A model generated the notes under the pieces. The model was not told the origin of the DNA and did no database searches. It saw only the letters and a list, made by a program, of their open reading frames with translations. A DNA stretch of 64,000 bases. Origin: Hanleya hanleyi (lineage: Eukaryota; Mollusca; Polyplacophora; Lepidopleurida; Hanleyidae). Below are positions 45,732-58,959 of this stretch, piece after piece; position 1 is the first letter of the stretch, and each line of letters begins with the position of its first letter. The stretch spans positions 98,715 through 162,714 of the forward strand of contig JAVTVY010037026.1 of NCBI GenBank assembly GCA_036873755.1. Direction: 5' to 3'. The position numbers and the translations under genes are program-made.

Positions 45732-47141
45732 AGAGAGAGAGAGAGAGATAATTAAGGTTTAATGTCACGTTCAGCAATATTCCAGCTATATAGTGACGTT
45801 CAAACAAAATTCTAAGTACTCAAGCCAATAACTTAGTAATCCAACGCATTAAAACATACACACATTAAAACTTATGCAACAAACCGATTTCTCTCAAATA
45901 ACCGAAGATACAGTCCTCCATATATCACCCGACTAAAAAGATCTTCCAAAGTAGTCGCTTGATAAAAAGAATCTCTTACAATCTTAAAATTTATGCAGTC
46001 GATAAGAATATGTTTCACTGTGAGATCTTTGTGGCATGGAATACACCTTGGGACTGGTTCTTTTTTTTAATAAATGTTCGTGAGTTAATCGTGTATGTCC
46101 GATTCCACATCGCCGGATCATGGTTTGATCGAAACGATTCTGGCTGTTCCGATGAGTATAACCTACAGTTTTTTTTAACTCCTGAAGTTTGTTATTATTC
46201 TCAGCATCCCATAAAGATTGAAACAGCCGTCTCACATAGGTACAGATAGAGTGAAGGTGGTGCAACAGATAAGCTGGCAAATGCGCTCTACAGAAATGAA
46301 GATTTGAGAGATTCAATGCAACTGAAATTTATATAGGACATGTATTTGGAATATTGTGACACATTCTGTTTACATATATTTGCACAAATACTTCATATGT
46401 TCGATACCCGTTTTTCAGGTTTATAGATCTTGCTAAACTGTGAAGGGTTTGACACTGAAATATTGTGTGTCAGCATTCATACAAAACACCAGTGCTGCCA
46501 TGATAACAGTTTGTATGAATTGCTCGTGGTGCATACCATGGAAGAAAAGGAAAATGTTAGATTTGTAAAACTATCAGTAACGATATTTTTTTATAATCCT
46601 GTATCATCGATCACGCCCGACCTAATTCAGGTATAAAACGAACGACCGAGTAGAGGAAGTGGACAGCCAGTAATACGACTTAGTTATATTGAGGACAAAA
46701 CAGGACAACAGTACCGTATCCCGATAACTGGTTGTCCATGAACACCTACTTGTGTGATATTTTTGTCCATTTGTATCCTTTCCAGAATTTCTTTTGTTCT
46801 CCAAAGTTTGGAGTTTGCTATTCTTAACGTTACAACACATTGCTCAGTTGGGATGTGCATTCCGCACAATTGTATTCTCGTATAAACAATTGAGAAATGT
46901 CGTGTTTCCAGGATAGACTTACCTGTGTTTGTGATCAATTTACCTCTTGAACGATCCGTAGGCTTCAGACGTACACAACGGTGCGAAGTACACTAACATA
47001 TCCTGGTATTCCCATACTCCCACACAGACCAACTATTCACGGTCCCTCCAGTAGTCAACCAGAATAGTCTATGCTTCAACTGACCCATTTTCAGAGACTT
47101 TCAGAGGTGAATATTTTGTATTCAAATATGTTTGCTCATAG
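45732..47141. other. Non-coding between elements A and B
   Basis: Begins with (AG)n. A SINE-like piece near 45,760-45,810 (GTTTAATGTCACGTTCAGCAATATTCCAGC) is related to the one at 48,310. No supported gene. Confidence 0.4.
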
Positions 47142-49786
47142 TATGAGGCGCCGTTTGTGACAATATTGTCAACGACAAATATATAGAGTTAAAACCAAAA
47201 TATAAAGTCGCCGTTTGTGACAATATTGTCAACGACAAATATATAGAGTTAAAACCAAAATATAAAGTCGCCGTTTGTGAAAATATTGTCAAACACAAAT
47301 ATATAGTTAAAACCTTTGTAAATATATATAAAACGAAATAAATAGGGCCTATATATAAAGTTTTTATTTTTTTATTTTTATAAATATTTTTTTAACATAA
47401 ATAACGATAGGAAGTTAAGACGTTAAATATAACGTAAATATAAAGTACACGAACAAACTTAAAATTATAGAGTGTACATGTAAACAGGATATGCCCAAAG
47501 GAAGCTGCGCAATCGATGTGCGCGCGAGTGATACTGGTTAATCAAAACTGCAACTGGGTTCTGAAGCGAAACTATGACAGCGGTGAAAGCCACTCGCATG
47601 TCACAGATGTGGCGAATCAAACAATAAGATCACGTACCTGAACATATTTCAGCTCACTGCCATTATAATTTAGTAGAGGCCTATTCCAATTTTCAACAAT
47701 TACTGTTGTCATTTACAATCGTACTTCAGAGTTATCACATCAATTAGATATAAGTACATCTACTTATAAATCAACATAAGATATCCTAGCCTGCAGCCAA
47801 TATCATAGCCTGTCCCTTTGATGTTCAATCCACGATTCCGCTGGCCAAGTCGCTGGTTGCTATTTGCCGCATAAAAACATCAACAGAAGTTGAAATAAAA
47901 CATGCGCAATAACGATGTATTAATTATGCGCAGCACAAATATTAGGCAATTTGAAATCATACTGAATATGAGCATATTTCATTGATCAGAATATGACCAT
48001 TCATAGCTTAGTTATAGGATTTGTAATTATATTGTCGTTTTTGTATATTTTATCGTTTTTCGATAATTTCCGCATTTCCAAACAAGACGAAAATTTGTAC
48101 TTGGTATACGTACAGCGAATGTGGAAACTAATGGCTCATGAAGAATACTAGATTGGCCTTTTTCACTTTTGCGCTGCCTCGAAGCTGTTACTAGTAACTA
48201 AGGAATCAGTCGAAGCCGTTTTACCCCTGCGTGCTAATCGCTAATTGATCTTCAATACGCGTGGGGTTCTTGACGGGCATCGGTATTAACCCTATTATAT
48301 ACGCTGACGAGTGAGTGAATAGGGTTTAACGTCGCTTTCAACATTTTTCAGCTATATCACGACGGGGAAGGGAAGGGAGGTGAGTGGGAGGGGTGTGGTT
48401 AACTACTTGTAACCGAGCAGATCTAATGCTGCCATTTTATACTGCTGTCCCACCGAAATATCATTCCGTAGGCAAACATGACACCCCACTCAGTCACATT
48501 ATACTGACACCGTCCTTGTTCTATCCTCTTAATACTGAGCGTAAGCGAGGAAGCAACAAGTTCCATTTTTCAAGTCTTTGGTATGACCCGGCCAGGGATT
48601 GAACCCAGTACCTAGCGCTTACGAATATCAACAGTTTATTTTATTCTACTTACGTTATACTAACTTAAAACCTAAAAAGTTTGAGATCAAGTAAGCGTAT
48701 CATGCTATAATAAATGATCTCGATAATGAAAACGAGGAACGGTGAACGCAACAGTACAATCCACACTGGTGGTTCCCACAGTATACGCCATGGTTCTTTC
48801 ATAATGTGAGAGCGGTACGTTTGATGATACCAGCATAGTGCAACCGGTTTCCTCATGACCCATTAGTTTCCACATCCGCTGTACTTATACCAAGTTTCCT
48901 GTCTTGTTTGGAAACTCGGAAATTATCGAAAAACGATAAAATATACAAAACGACAATATAATTCCAAATCCTATAACTAGGCTATGAATGATCATATTCT
49001 GATCAATGAAATATGCTCATATTCAGTATGATTTCAAATTGCCTAATATTTGTGCTGCGCATAATTAATACATCGTTATTGCGCATGTTTTATTTCAACT
49101 TCTGTTGATGTTTTTATGCGGCAAATAGCAACCAGCGACTTGGCCAGCGGAATCGTGGATTGAACATCAAAGGGACAGGCTATGATATTGGCTGCAGGCT
49201 AGGATATCTTATGTTGATTTATAAGTAGATGTACTTATATCTAATTGATGTGATAACTCTGAAGTACGATTGTAAATGACAACAGTAATTGTTGAAAATT
49301 GGAATAGGCCTCTACTAAATTATAATGGCAGTGAGCTGAAATATGTTCAGGTACGTGATCTTATTGTTTGATTCGCCACATCTGTGACATGCGAGTGGCT
49401 TTCACCGCTGTCATAGTTTCGCTTCAGAACCCAGTTGCAGTTTTGATTAACCAGTATCACTCGCGCGCACATCGATTGCGCAGCTTCCTTTGGGCATATC
49501 CTGTTTACATGTACACTCTATAATTTCAAGTTTGTTCGTGTACTTTATATTTACGTTATATTTAACGTCTTAACTTCCTATCGTTATTTATGTTAAAAAA
49601 ATATTTATAAAAATAAAAAAAACAAAACTTTATATATAGGCCCTATTTATTTCGTTTTATATATATTTACAAAGGTTTTAACTATATATTTGTCGTTGAC
49701 AATATTGTCACAAACGGCGACTTTATATTTTGGTTTTAACTCTATATATTTGTCGTTGACAATATTGTCACAAACGGCGCCTCATA
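47142..49786. mobile_element. Long-inverted-repeat (foldback) element B
   Basis: The termini TATGAGGCGCCGTTTGTGAC and GTCACAAACGGCGCCTCATA are exact inverses. The arms run about 47,142-48,145 and 48,851-49,786 at very high identity. Terminal 60-bp repeats (CGCCGTTTGTGACAATATTG...) occur as two full copies plus a partial on the left and two on the right. The terminal TA on each side could be a TA target duplication, as for Tc1/mariner-type elements. The 0.7 kb centre holds a SINE fragment and no transposase. The end motif CCGTTTrTGACAATATTrT is shared with element A. Confidence 0.85.
48305..48615 (-). repeat. tRNA-derived SINE-like sequence
   Basis: GAGTGAGTGAATAGGGTTTAACGTCGC and AACATTTTTCAGCTATATCACGACGG at the left, and antisense tRNA-type TGACCCGGCCAGGGATTGAACCC at the right, are the ends of a SINE type I recall from marine gastropods. 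It lies in the spacer of element B. Confidence 0.5.
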
Positions 49787-50932
49787 GAAGAGTGGTTCGG
49801 ATCCTGAGATATGAGATCTACCTCTGCCACCCTATAAAACTTCGTTAGATATTACGACTGAGCAGACCGGATGCCGATCCAGACTGGAAGGCGGTATTAT
49901 TTTATAGGTATGGTATGCGGTAAATTTGGCGGAGCTGACAGACTGTCAGTTGAGCACGTTAACTAGGCTGATATCAAAGTGTATGAGCTTCTTAGCCTTT
50001 TTGAAAAATGCTATGCTTATCCACGGATATGTGCTGATAATTATTATACCTCCAATGAAATTAATTTTGAGGAACTCTCCAGCAAAGACACATATCTTTC
50101 AATGAAAATTGATATTATGATATCGAAAGTTTATGAATATTGGCCAAGTGTGGCATTGTAAATTTTTGTGTAAATCAATTTGATTTACAGAAAGATCACT
50201 CTACTGATTTAGCTTAATGTGTTTTTAATCAAGTTATTGAATTTCATACTGCTCGGGATAGCCCCGCTTTTTATTTGTCTCGTGGATGCCAAAAAGGCAT
50301 AGTGTCAATCAACGGACATTATTCAAACCGTTGTTGGATCGTGGAGTTCATGCGCCATTGTTTGGAGACTGGGCTTAATAAATATATATTCTATCAATGC
50401 TCCCCAATCGTATATGTCGCTATGTAGGATCTTACTGATTTAAATTGAATTTGGTGTTCAGAGCGCCCAGTTCATGAATATTTAATAGTCTTATGACATC
50501 ACGGCTGCATTTTAACTACTTTACTTGCAGTCGGGGAGGGGGAATAGAGTCATGTTCTCAGCTTTAACCCAAGGTTTATGCCGAGGACCAGTTCATATTT
50601 GTACCCCGCATTATGGCGCCAAACCAACGGGAACGCGGCAAAATCAGACGATACACTATTATAAATTACCGTTTTGGAGTTTACAGTACATTTAATCGTA
50701 AACACATTAATCTGTGAATAGGACCGTAATATTTCAGTTGACATCAACTGGAATGGGCAAACTGCGCACACAAGTTAGTGACATAAAGTTCCTGTTTTGT
50801 TTTTACCTGCGGCACGCAGGTCTACGGGAGGCTCGCGTTGTTCTTGTTCTTGTGACTTTTTGAAATGCGCATGCGCTAAGAGAGTGTGATCTCTGCCACA
50901 CTTTTCTTTTCAACCTCCGATCTCACATGAGA
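49787..50932. other. Non-coding
   Basis: No gene recognised; only short frames without known motifs. Confidence 0.35.
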
Positions 50933-51960
50933 CCGACTCATTGATAATACTCAAAACTGACTTTATGCGCAAACGGTTTTATAATACATAAATGACTATG
51001 TACTATTTAATGAGTCCGACAACCCTATGCGCGAACAGTACATCATAGTTATATTGTGTACTTTCGGTTACAAGCATGAAATTTGGCACATAGCTATTTC
51101 GAATGATCCTCTTTCGGAACCAGTCCCTCTATCCTCATTCTCGCAAGCCAGGGCCTTGCTTCGCTGGTATTGATGTTCTCGTCCTCTTCCGCACTCATAA
51201 TCCCTTTAGAATTGCATTAATCACTTCCGTAAAATCAATACTTATGTGTATCAGCAGACAACGGGCAGAAACATGTTGCATTTGACATCATTCTCTCAAG
51301 TCAGAGCCCATTTCTGCTAGAACTTACTGGTTCTACACTTCACAATTTACGTTACTTTGTCAATCAGTTTTACGAATGAAATTACGTCATATATTAGCAG
51401 ATACTGACCATAAAAACGATCTATTTGACCTCGTTGTCAATGTCTTAGCTATACCGACTCATTGATAATACTCAAAACTGACTTTATGCGCAAACGGTTT
51501 TATAATACATAAATGACTATGTAGTACTTAATGAGTCCGACAACCCTATGCGCGAACAGTACATCATAGTTATATTGTGTACTTTCGGTTACAAGCATGA
51601 AATTTGGCACATAGCTATTTCGAATGATCCTCTTTCGGAACACAGTCCCTCTATCCTCATTCTCGCAAGCCAGGGCCTTGCTTCGCTGGTTTTGATGTTC
51701 TCGTCCTCTTCCGCACTCATAATCCCTTTAGAATTGCATTAATCACTTCCGTAAAATCAATACTTACGTGTATCAGCAGACAACGGGCAGAAACATGTTG
51801 CATTTGACATCATTCTCTCAAGTCAGAGCCCATTTCTGCTAGAACTTACTGGTTCTACACTTCACAATTTACGTTACTTTGTCAATCAGTTTTACGAATG
51901 AAATTACGTCATATATTAGCAGATACTGACCATAAAAGCGATCTATTTGATCTCGTTGTC
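50933..51960. repeat. 508-bp tandem duplication
   Basis: Copy 1 is 50,933-51,440 and copy 2 is 51,454-51,960 (offset 521 bp, 13-bp spacer). Both start CCGACTCATTGATAATACTC and end at CTCGTTGTCAA. The copies are nearly identical, so the duplication is young. Confidence 0.9.
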
Positions 51961-53635
51961 AAAAGCTAGGACCTTGATTTCCTTGAGAGTTTTTTAAATT
52001 TATTTTGATACCTTTCATATTGACTTGGAAGTCATTTTCGCGAATGCAATAATTTGATGTACCAAAAGATAATAACGAGAATTCGACATGATTCTCTTAT
52101 ACACACAGACCTTGTTTAGTGAACTAACCCTGAAATTTCGCACTTAAATCACCTCCCGAATGACTTAATGACAAACATATTCGCGAATTGATTATAGGGC
52201 GATATCCATAGATACTGACAAGAAATGTTTCTTATTTGCAGAATTTGACTTAAAAAAAAATTAATAAAATTATCAACCTTCGAAAAGGCTTGACCAAACA
52301 TGTCGGATGAGGTGATATCTCCTAAGGATGAAATAGGTAATCATTTGTATAGAAGGAGCAAACCATGTATTGATATTGGCTTGCTGCATGGAAAAGAGTG
52401 TCAAGGTACCGTATTTAGTTTGCAGATGATAACGCACATAAATGCAGAAACTTAATTTATTATTCTAATCGAATATCAAGACTGTCACAGGCCTCAATTT
52501 GAATCGTGAAAAATGTCATTATGCCTCTTGAACAGTTCGATAAAGCCTTCAACCCCATTCCATAGTTTCACAGATCAAAGTGATAGACCTGATAATAAAT
52601 TCATTGAAAATTAACTTTGACGGAAATATAAATTTTCCATTTTGCTCGGCAAAGTAAGCGAGAAGGGAGACTGAAGAGCGTAGATGTTCGCGCTATGACT
52701 AAATCCTTGAAATTTGTTTGAATTTCCAAATATTTGAAAGCCTTTTTGATTTGCAAAAATCAACGGCTGAACGGAATGTTTTGAAACTTGGAATTCACGA
52801 TACTTGTACCAAGACATTGCCAAAGCGATTATTGTGACTTCGTCTGTCAATTCAGTATAGACGGCACGGACCAGTCAACATCGTCGGATTTTGAACGAGG
52901 AAAGCGAATATATATATATTGTGTCAAATCTATTAGTCAATTCCTGCAATTGTGGGTTAGAAGTTGAAAATTACTTCCCTTGGCATGAAACCACTTGCAG
53001 ATGGCGCTTTTTTTCTACAATTACCACTACCTCCGCTGATATGTCTTTCACTGTATTATTGCCACTGCCGCAGATTTTGACTACAATGTAGTCATTTCTC
53101 ACTTGTTCTGAAATGAGGTTGATATCTTTGCACACGAGACGTCCAGTTGCAGGAAACATCCGACACGTGCGTTGTACGATACAACATTCAGAGCATTATC
53201 AGAAGACGCACTGGGAAGGACGCAGCGGCTAACTTTAATTTCGGCCTGCAGTACGCTTTGGTTTTGGTTTTATCTGACTTGGAAGTGTGTCCCACTATTC
53301 GTGTAATAATTCCCCCCCCCCCCCCGTAAATAGTCTCTTTATAGTTAATGTTTGGAAAGGAGAAATATGAGAATGTCTATTGTTATGTCGGCTATCTGTA
53401 TGTTTGTCATATGTTATGTCTTGTAACACGGTTTTTTGTATGTCCATGTAATGGTATATAAAAAAATGAAAACGAATAAAAATATTTAAAAAAAATAATA
53501 AAATAAAAATATTCACAAATTCCTTCGTGATTATTTACGAAACTTGTGACCGCATTTGTAAACACGAAGAGCTGAATTACGCAAAAAAACAATGGACATT
53601 TTTTCGGCCTTCCAGTGTGATCTACGTTGCATCGG
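51961..53635. other. Non-coding
   Basis: No gene recognised. A 12-14 base poly-C run lies at about 53,313-53,326. Confidence 0.35.
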
Positions 53636-53930
53636 AGTCGATAATTGTAGCCAACGGTGACACGTAATTATACAGTTTAAAGGATGTAAAAAAAAAAAAA
53701 AAAAAAAAAAATGTAATTGTAAATTACAGTGCAACCGAATTTACAGTTGAATGCCTGTCAATTTAACGGTAGTTATAAAATACGGTGTAACATTTTACAG
53801 TTTAAAACATGTTAAAAAGCGATTGTTGTAAAATACGGTGCAACGTAACTTTACAGTTGAATTTACTGGCACCTTTTCTGCCATTACATTTAACTGTGAA
53901 TTTACGGTGTGATTAATAACAGTGTACTAC
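53636..53930. repeat. Degenerate TTTACAGTT/ACGGTGTAA repeat with poly(A)
   Basis: Words such as AAATACGGTGTAACATTTTACAGTTTAAA and AAATACGGTGCAACGTAACTTTACAGTTGAA recur three or four times, interrupted by an A23-type run at about 53,690. A small palindromic transposon or satellite. Confidence 0.55.
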
Positions 53931-54114
53931 GTGGCGTCTGATTCGGCTGAGCCAACCAAAAAGCCCCCTCCGTTATGTTCCCTTCAAACCACTAGATTTC
54001 TCGTGATTGGTTGACACTCGCGTTAGTGCAAGCCGGTTAGATCCTGCAAGCGACATATCCAAATGGGGGAACAGATATGATTTAATTTTGATTAGCTTGG
54101 GAATATTGGAATAT

Positions 54115-54290
54115 CTACATGGTGTTCAAATGAACATACATAATCGAAGCGTGACTTTGAGATACTCTGGAAAATAACTTGGAAATACATTTGGATAAAG
54201 AATAATGGAGAGTGATCAGGATTTTATGTAAAGAACATCATTATGTCTTGCTGACATCGATAATGAACGTACTGATAGTAATGATGTCGG
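54115..54290 (+). mobile_element. Very old Penelope-like tail fragment
   Basis: CATGGTGTTCAAATGAACAT, AATCGAAGCGTGACT, AAGAATAATGGAGAGTGATCAG and CATTATGTCTTGCTGACATC keep the order of the PLE tail landmarks with heavy divergence. Confidence 0.55.
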
Positions 54291-54479
54291 GTTTTCGCAT
54301 TCCATCAGATTGTATTCCTCCTACGGTCAGATATACCCTCTGTTTGCACTGTGGATTGTATTTGAAGCTTGTCCGCTTCTAATAGAACAAAGTGGACTTA
54401 GTAGTATGTCACAGTTAAGCAAGACGTTCCCCATGTGTTCTTGTGTAGTAGTTCAGCATACAACTTGTTAATTCTTTTT

Positions 54480-55165
54480 GTCCCCCGCCGCAACGCGGCC
54501 GGGGAACTTTAAAATGGTTCTTGCTTCTATGTGTCCGTGCATGTCCGTGCATGTCTGTTCGAATGATTACTTCCTAACGCTTTGTTGGATTCTTCCGAAA
54601 TTCGGCATACGAATTCCTTGCGACAAGACGCCATTCGGTATCGCATTTCAGCAACATCTGCCTGAAGGTGGCGCCACTGGGTCAAAATGGTTCTACCTTC
54701 TATGTGTCCGTGCATGTCCGTGGATGTCCGTGCATGTCTGTTCGAATGATTACTTCCTAACGCTTTGGTGGATTCTTCCGAAATTCGGCATACACATACA
54801 CAAGACGCTAGTCGGTATCGCATTTCAGCAACATCTGCCTGAAGGTGGCGCCACTGGGTCAAAATGAATCTTGCTTCTTTGTGTCCGTGGATGTCAGTTA
54901 CAAGCGATAACTTCCAAACGCTTTCTTGGATTCTTCCGAAATTTGGCACACGCATTCCTTATGAGAAGACGCGGTTGCGTACTGGATTTCAGTAACATTT
55001 GCCTGAAGGTGGCGCCACTGAGTTTCGCTTCTTCATGTCCGTTTCAGTTAAAATGGGTCTTGCTCTCTTTGTGTCTGTGGATGTCTGTTCAAATCCTTCA
55101 CAGGGGATAACTTCCAAAAGATTTGGCGGATTCCTTCGAAATTTAGCATATACACTCCTTGTGAC
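54480..55165. repeat. Tandem repeat, four units of about 158-200 bp
   Basis: Landmarks CTTCCGAAATTyGGCA (54,593; 54,775; 54,933; variant 55,134) and CTGAAGGTGGCGCCACTGrG (54,661; 54,839; 55,001) recur in register. Shorter CATGTCCGTG sub-repeats occur at unit starts. Reading frames across it are by-products. Confidence 0.8.
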
Positions 55166-55557
55166 CAGACATTTTTTTGTTTTTTTTGTTTTTTTGTTTT
55201 TTGTTTTTTGGTTCACATCACAGATAGAATTTATTTGCATATTTATGACAGAGGGCTAAAAGCAATACAATACAAACATATAGGACATAAGTACACATAC
55301 TGAAAATCTCTACAGTTACATTATAAGACATAGATACAAATGCAGAAGATTTTGAGGTATTGGGAGAGTCGTAGGGAGAGGGCAGAGAGGGGGGGGGGGA
55401 ATAGAAGTGGCGTATGGTAACAGTAAGACAATTGTATGTGGAATATTTCTCAACATATATATGAATAGATTATTAATTAGCAATAACAAAGATAGGATTA
55501 CCATAACCCGATCAAAAATAACCCGATTATCCACTCTCAGAAATATTCAGGGAATAA

Positions 55558-55862
55558 TCCTGAATAGATCAGGTTGTACATCCACAACTCAATCTCAGGG
55601 ATTTTACCTGAACTCCAGGGATAATTTCCTGAAATTCAGGTATGTCAACCATGAATTAAAGCTAAATTACCTGAATTTTACGGGATTTTATACGTACCGG
55701 AATAAGGTCGGAAATTTACTAATCAGGGTGATAAATTTGCCTGAATTTCAAGGAAAATCCTTTCATTCAGGGATCTTTTCCTGAATTTCAGGTGATCAGC
55801 CCTGAATTTCAGCCCAAATCCCTGAAATTGAGTTGCGGATATACAACCTGATCAATTCAGGA
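55558..55862. repeat. Small inverted-repeat element rich in CCTGAATTTCAGG
   Basis: CAGGTTGTACATCCACAACTCAATCTCAGGGATTT at the left is mirrored by AAATCCCTGAAATTGAGTTGCGGATATACAACCTG at the right. The interior repeats CCTGAATTTCAGG palindromes. A MITE is likely. Confidence 0.7.
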
Positions 55863-55949
55863 CTTCTAGCTGAATATTTATGATAGTGGATCCTATTAAA
55901 TACCAATTTTCTATTACAAATGTTATCTATAAAGTAACGAAGCTAACTG

Positions 55950-57830
55950 CAGTTTTTTTTTTTTTTTTTCCCCCAAAAAAAGAAGCAATTAGGTGGTAAC
56001 ATTTGTACATTTTTCAATATTATAAAAGCACAATCACAACAGAGGAAACTCGTATCGAAATCGAATTAATATCATGCAGTATTGGGTAGAATAAGACATA
56101 TACGTACACACAAAAAAATAAATAATATGCAACAAGAAATATTCACAAAGAATCGGTAAAAAAAACAAAAAAACAAAAAAAAAAACAAAAAAAAACGGTG
56201 GTACTCGACAAGTATGTTCCCATGGGCAACTTCGTGCAGCTACATTTTTGGTGGAGCCATAAAATATGTTATCTCTAAGGCCGAGAGGCATCAGCGTCGT
56301 TCTCTATGACCTCTTTTAGGACACGCCATTTCTCTTTAAAAGTTTCTTCATTCATATTACATTTATATATCATTTTTTCTATATCAAAAGTGTATTTAAT
56401 AATGTTTCTTAGTTGGTGGAAAGTCGGTCTGGTATTCGAATATCTACAATTGTAAATATGCTGTTTTGCTATTAACATTAAATGATTGAATAATTTGTAT
56501 TTCAATGGTAGTCCAAACATAATAGTTTCCTCATTCAACACCAGGCCGAGTTTGCACGAACGAAGCACCCAATTTCTCAGTTCTTGCCATATAATTCTAA
56601 CATTAGTACAGTATAAGAATAAGTGTTCAATAGTTTCCTCCTCATCTTTACAGAATGTACATTTTGAATCTTCAGAAATTTTCATTTGTACTAATAATCG
56701 ATTTGTTACCAGGATTCTATGTATAATCTTATATTGAAAGTTCCACATTTTGGTCTCCATTGTACATGATTTTGCCATTAAGTATCGTTCGTGCCATTTG
56801 TTTTCATTGTAATTAGCATGTATATGAACATTAAGATTTCGATCCCATTTCTCATGTACTTTAGGGGCCAGGCTGTCTGGAGTTATAACCTTGCAGATCT
56901 CACGACAGCCTCGTTCCGCTTTCAATAGTAACTGAACACTTTTTGGGTACGGCGGAGAGAGCAAGTCGTTTTGATTTGGTCGATTTTTAGCAAGGTATGT
57001 TTTCCATTCTTTAGGAATGTTTCGTAGTAGTCTGACATAATCAAGAAACGTCGCTTTCAGGTTATATTTTAGTTTTAGCTGTTCAAAACTGTGGAATATA
57101 CCATCTTCATCCAGTAGGTCTTTTATATAGATAAGTTTTCTGTCGTACCATTGTTGGATACACAGCTTTTGGTCTTTAAAATGGATATTATTCCAAAGCG
57201 GCTCGTGTAAGATATCCTGATGATTATTTCTAATGTTTATTCTTTTACAATACTGGATCCACGCTACAATTACGTCCTTCCAAAAGGGGTTTCTTGTATT
57301 TTTCATATCCTTTTGTAGTGCACCCCCCAATGTCACAAATCTCAAAGGGTCTGAATATATACAGAAGAAATTCTCCCACTTGTAATGATTTTTTAACATT
57401 CTTCTGATCCATGTCGTTTTTAGCGCCATTGTGAAAGTTTCAACATCTACCATTCTCACCCCTCCTTTGTTGTATTCCTGTATTATAGTCCTCCTTTTAA
57501 TTTTGTCTGTTTTCCCATTCCATATAAAACTGTAAAAAAAATTATTCAATTTTGCTAGATATTCTTTTGGCGGTGATGGAAGATTGGACAAGATGTGGAT
57601 TACTTTCGATAAAGCTAAACTCTTTATGACCGTTATTTTCCCAAATATTGTAAGGTTTCTTTTTCTCCAAATATTTAACATGAGCTCAGTTTTATTGATT
57701 TTTTCTTGTATGTTTATTTCATGTATATTAACTAATGATGTAGTAAATTTCACTCCTAAAATTGTGAATGAGCCAACATTCCAGTTCAGCCTGGCCCCCT
57801 TGTATAACACCGTGCCCTGGTTTGCAAGAG
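55950..57830 (-). mobile_element. 5'-truncated L1/Tx1-like LINE
   Basis: A 511-codon minus-strand frame (57,810-56,275) encodes the C-terminal part of an L1-type ORF2: the post-RT thumb/connection region (ILGVKFTTSL, RNLTIFGKITVIKSLALSK, FIWNGKTDKIKR, GGVRMVDVETF) and a late zinc knuckle CTFCKDEEETIEHLFLYC. No catalytic RT box is present, so the element was truncated on insertion. The 3' UTR leads to a poly(A) tail, seen as T15 at about 55,952-55,966. The remaining frame has no stop codons, implying recent insertion. The 5' break abuts the minisatellite at 57,838. Confidence 0.85.
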
Positions 57831-57837
57831 GGCCTGT

Positions 57838-58365
57838 GGGGGGCCTAATCGTGTATTTGCGCCTAATCGTGTCAGCGCCAAATCGTGTAACAAAATTGCG
57901 CCTAATAACGTGTTGCGCCTAATCGTGTAGGAAATTTGCGGTTAATGGTGGAACTGCGCCTAATCGTGTACGAAATTTGCGCTTAATTGTGGAACTGCGC
58001 CTAATCGTGTACGGAATTTGCGCCTATTTGTGTAAATACGCCTAATCGTGTAAGGAGGCTGCGTCTAATCATATAACTGCTCCTATTCATTTGAACGATC
58101 TTGCGCCTAATTTTGCGTTGCGCCTAATCGTGTAGAAAAATTGCTCCTAATTGTGGAACTGCGCCTAATCGTGTAGGAGATTTGCTCCTAATTGTGGAAA
58201 TGCGCCTATTCGTGTGAGAAATATGCTCCTAATTGTGGAACTGCGCCTAATCGTGGAAATCATTTTGCGCCTAATTATGCGTTGCGCCTAATCGTGTAGA
58301 AAATTTGCGTCTAGCTGTGGAAATGCGCCTAATTGTGTATAGAGGCTGCGCCTAAACGTGCACAA
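57838..58365. repeat. Minisatellite based on GCGCCTAATCGTGT
   Basis: About 25 degenerate ~20-bp units, often paired into a ~41-bp higher-order unit (TGCGCCTAATCGTG then TGCTCCTAATTGTGG). Non-coding. Confidence 0.9.
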
Positions 58366-58959
58366 CGTGAAGACATAAGTAGTATGTAAAGGACGGATAA
58401 AGTCAACTTGACCTTTCGTCATTTTTGGGGAGGTCACGTGGAGATCACGTGATCAAGAGGTCAAGGTCACTATAGTTCCGGAACTTCCGGTCACGTGACC
58501 TTTGGGGCATATATTCCTCCGCGGTGATGCGGTCGCGGGGAAAAAGCATCGGCGGACAGAATGTAGTCCCAAATACGTGGTAGAAGGGGAAATTCTCCGG
58601 CAATATTCGCCAATCTTCGGGACATTTTGGGGGCGAGAGGAGCTCCTAGTCAACCGATTGGGTCGAGTGAGGTGTCAAAGTGGAGCGCTCGTCCAGGGCG
58701 ATCAAGTCATGGGTGGGTGCCTGCGAATTGATGATTTGCCCCAAGAATATGAGAAGCGGAACACGGACTTCATCCCTAAAATAGGGGAAAACTCGTATCA
58801 ACAAGGTCCAAAAGGGCTAATCAATCTCCGGTTTATCGGGCCTGCCTATCAAGTCATGGGTGGGTGTATGTAAAAAGAGGACTTGTCTCCGAAAATATAA
58901 AATGCGGAACACGGACTTTACCTCAACAATAGGAGAACGATTCGAACATTTGCATCTAT
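58366..58959. other. Non-coding with an E-box cluster and a short repeat
   Basis: CACGTG occurs three times within about 70 bp (58,434-58,503), once as GTCACGTGAC. ATCAAGTCATGGGTGGGTG occurs twice, near 58,700 and 58,848. No supported gene. Confidence 0.4.

Noticed and set aside
54478..54955. Repeat-containing 129- and 142-codon frames on opposite strands
   Set aside because: They follow the tandem repeat unit in both directions; no start context or homology.
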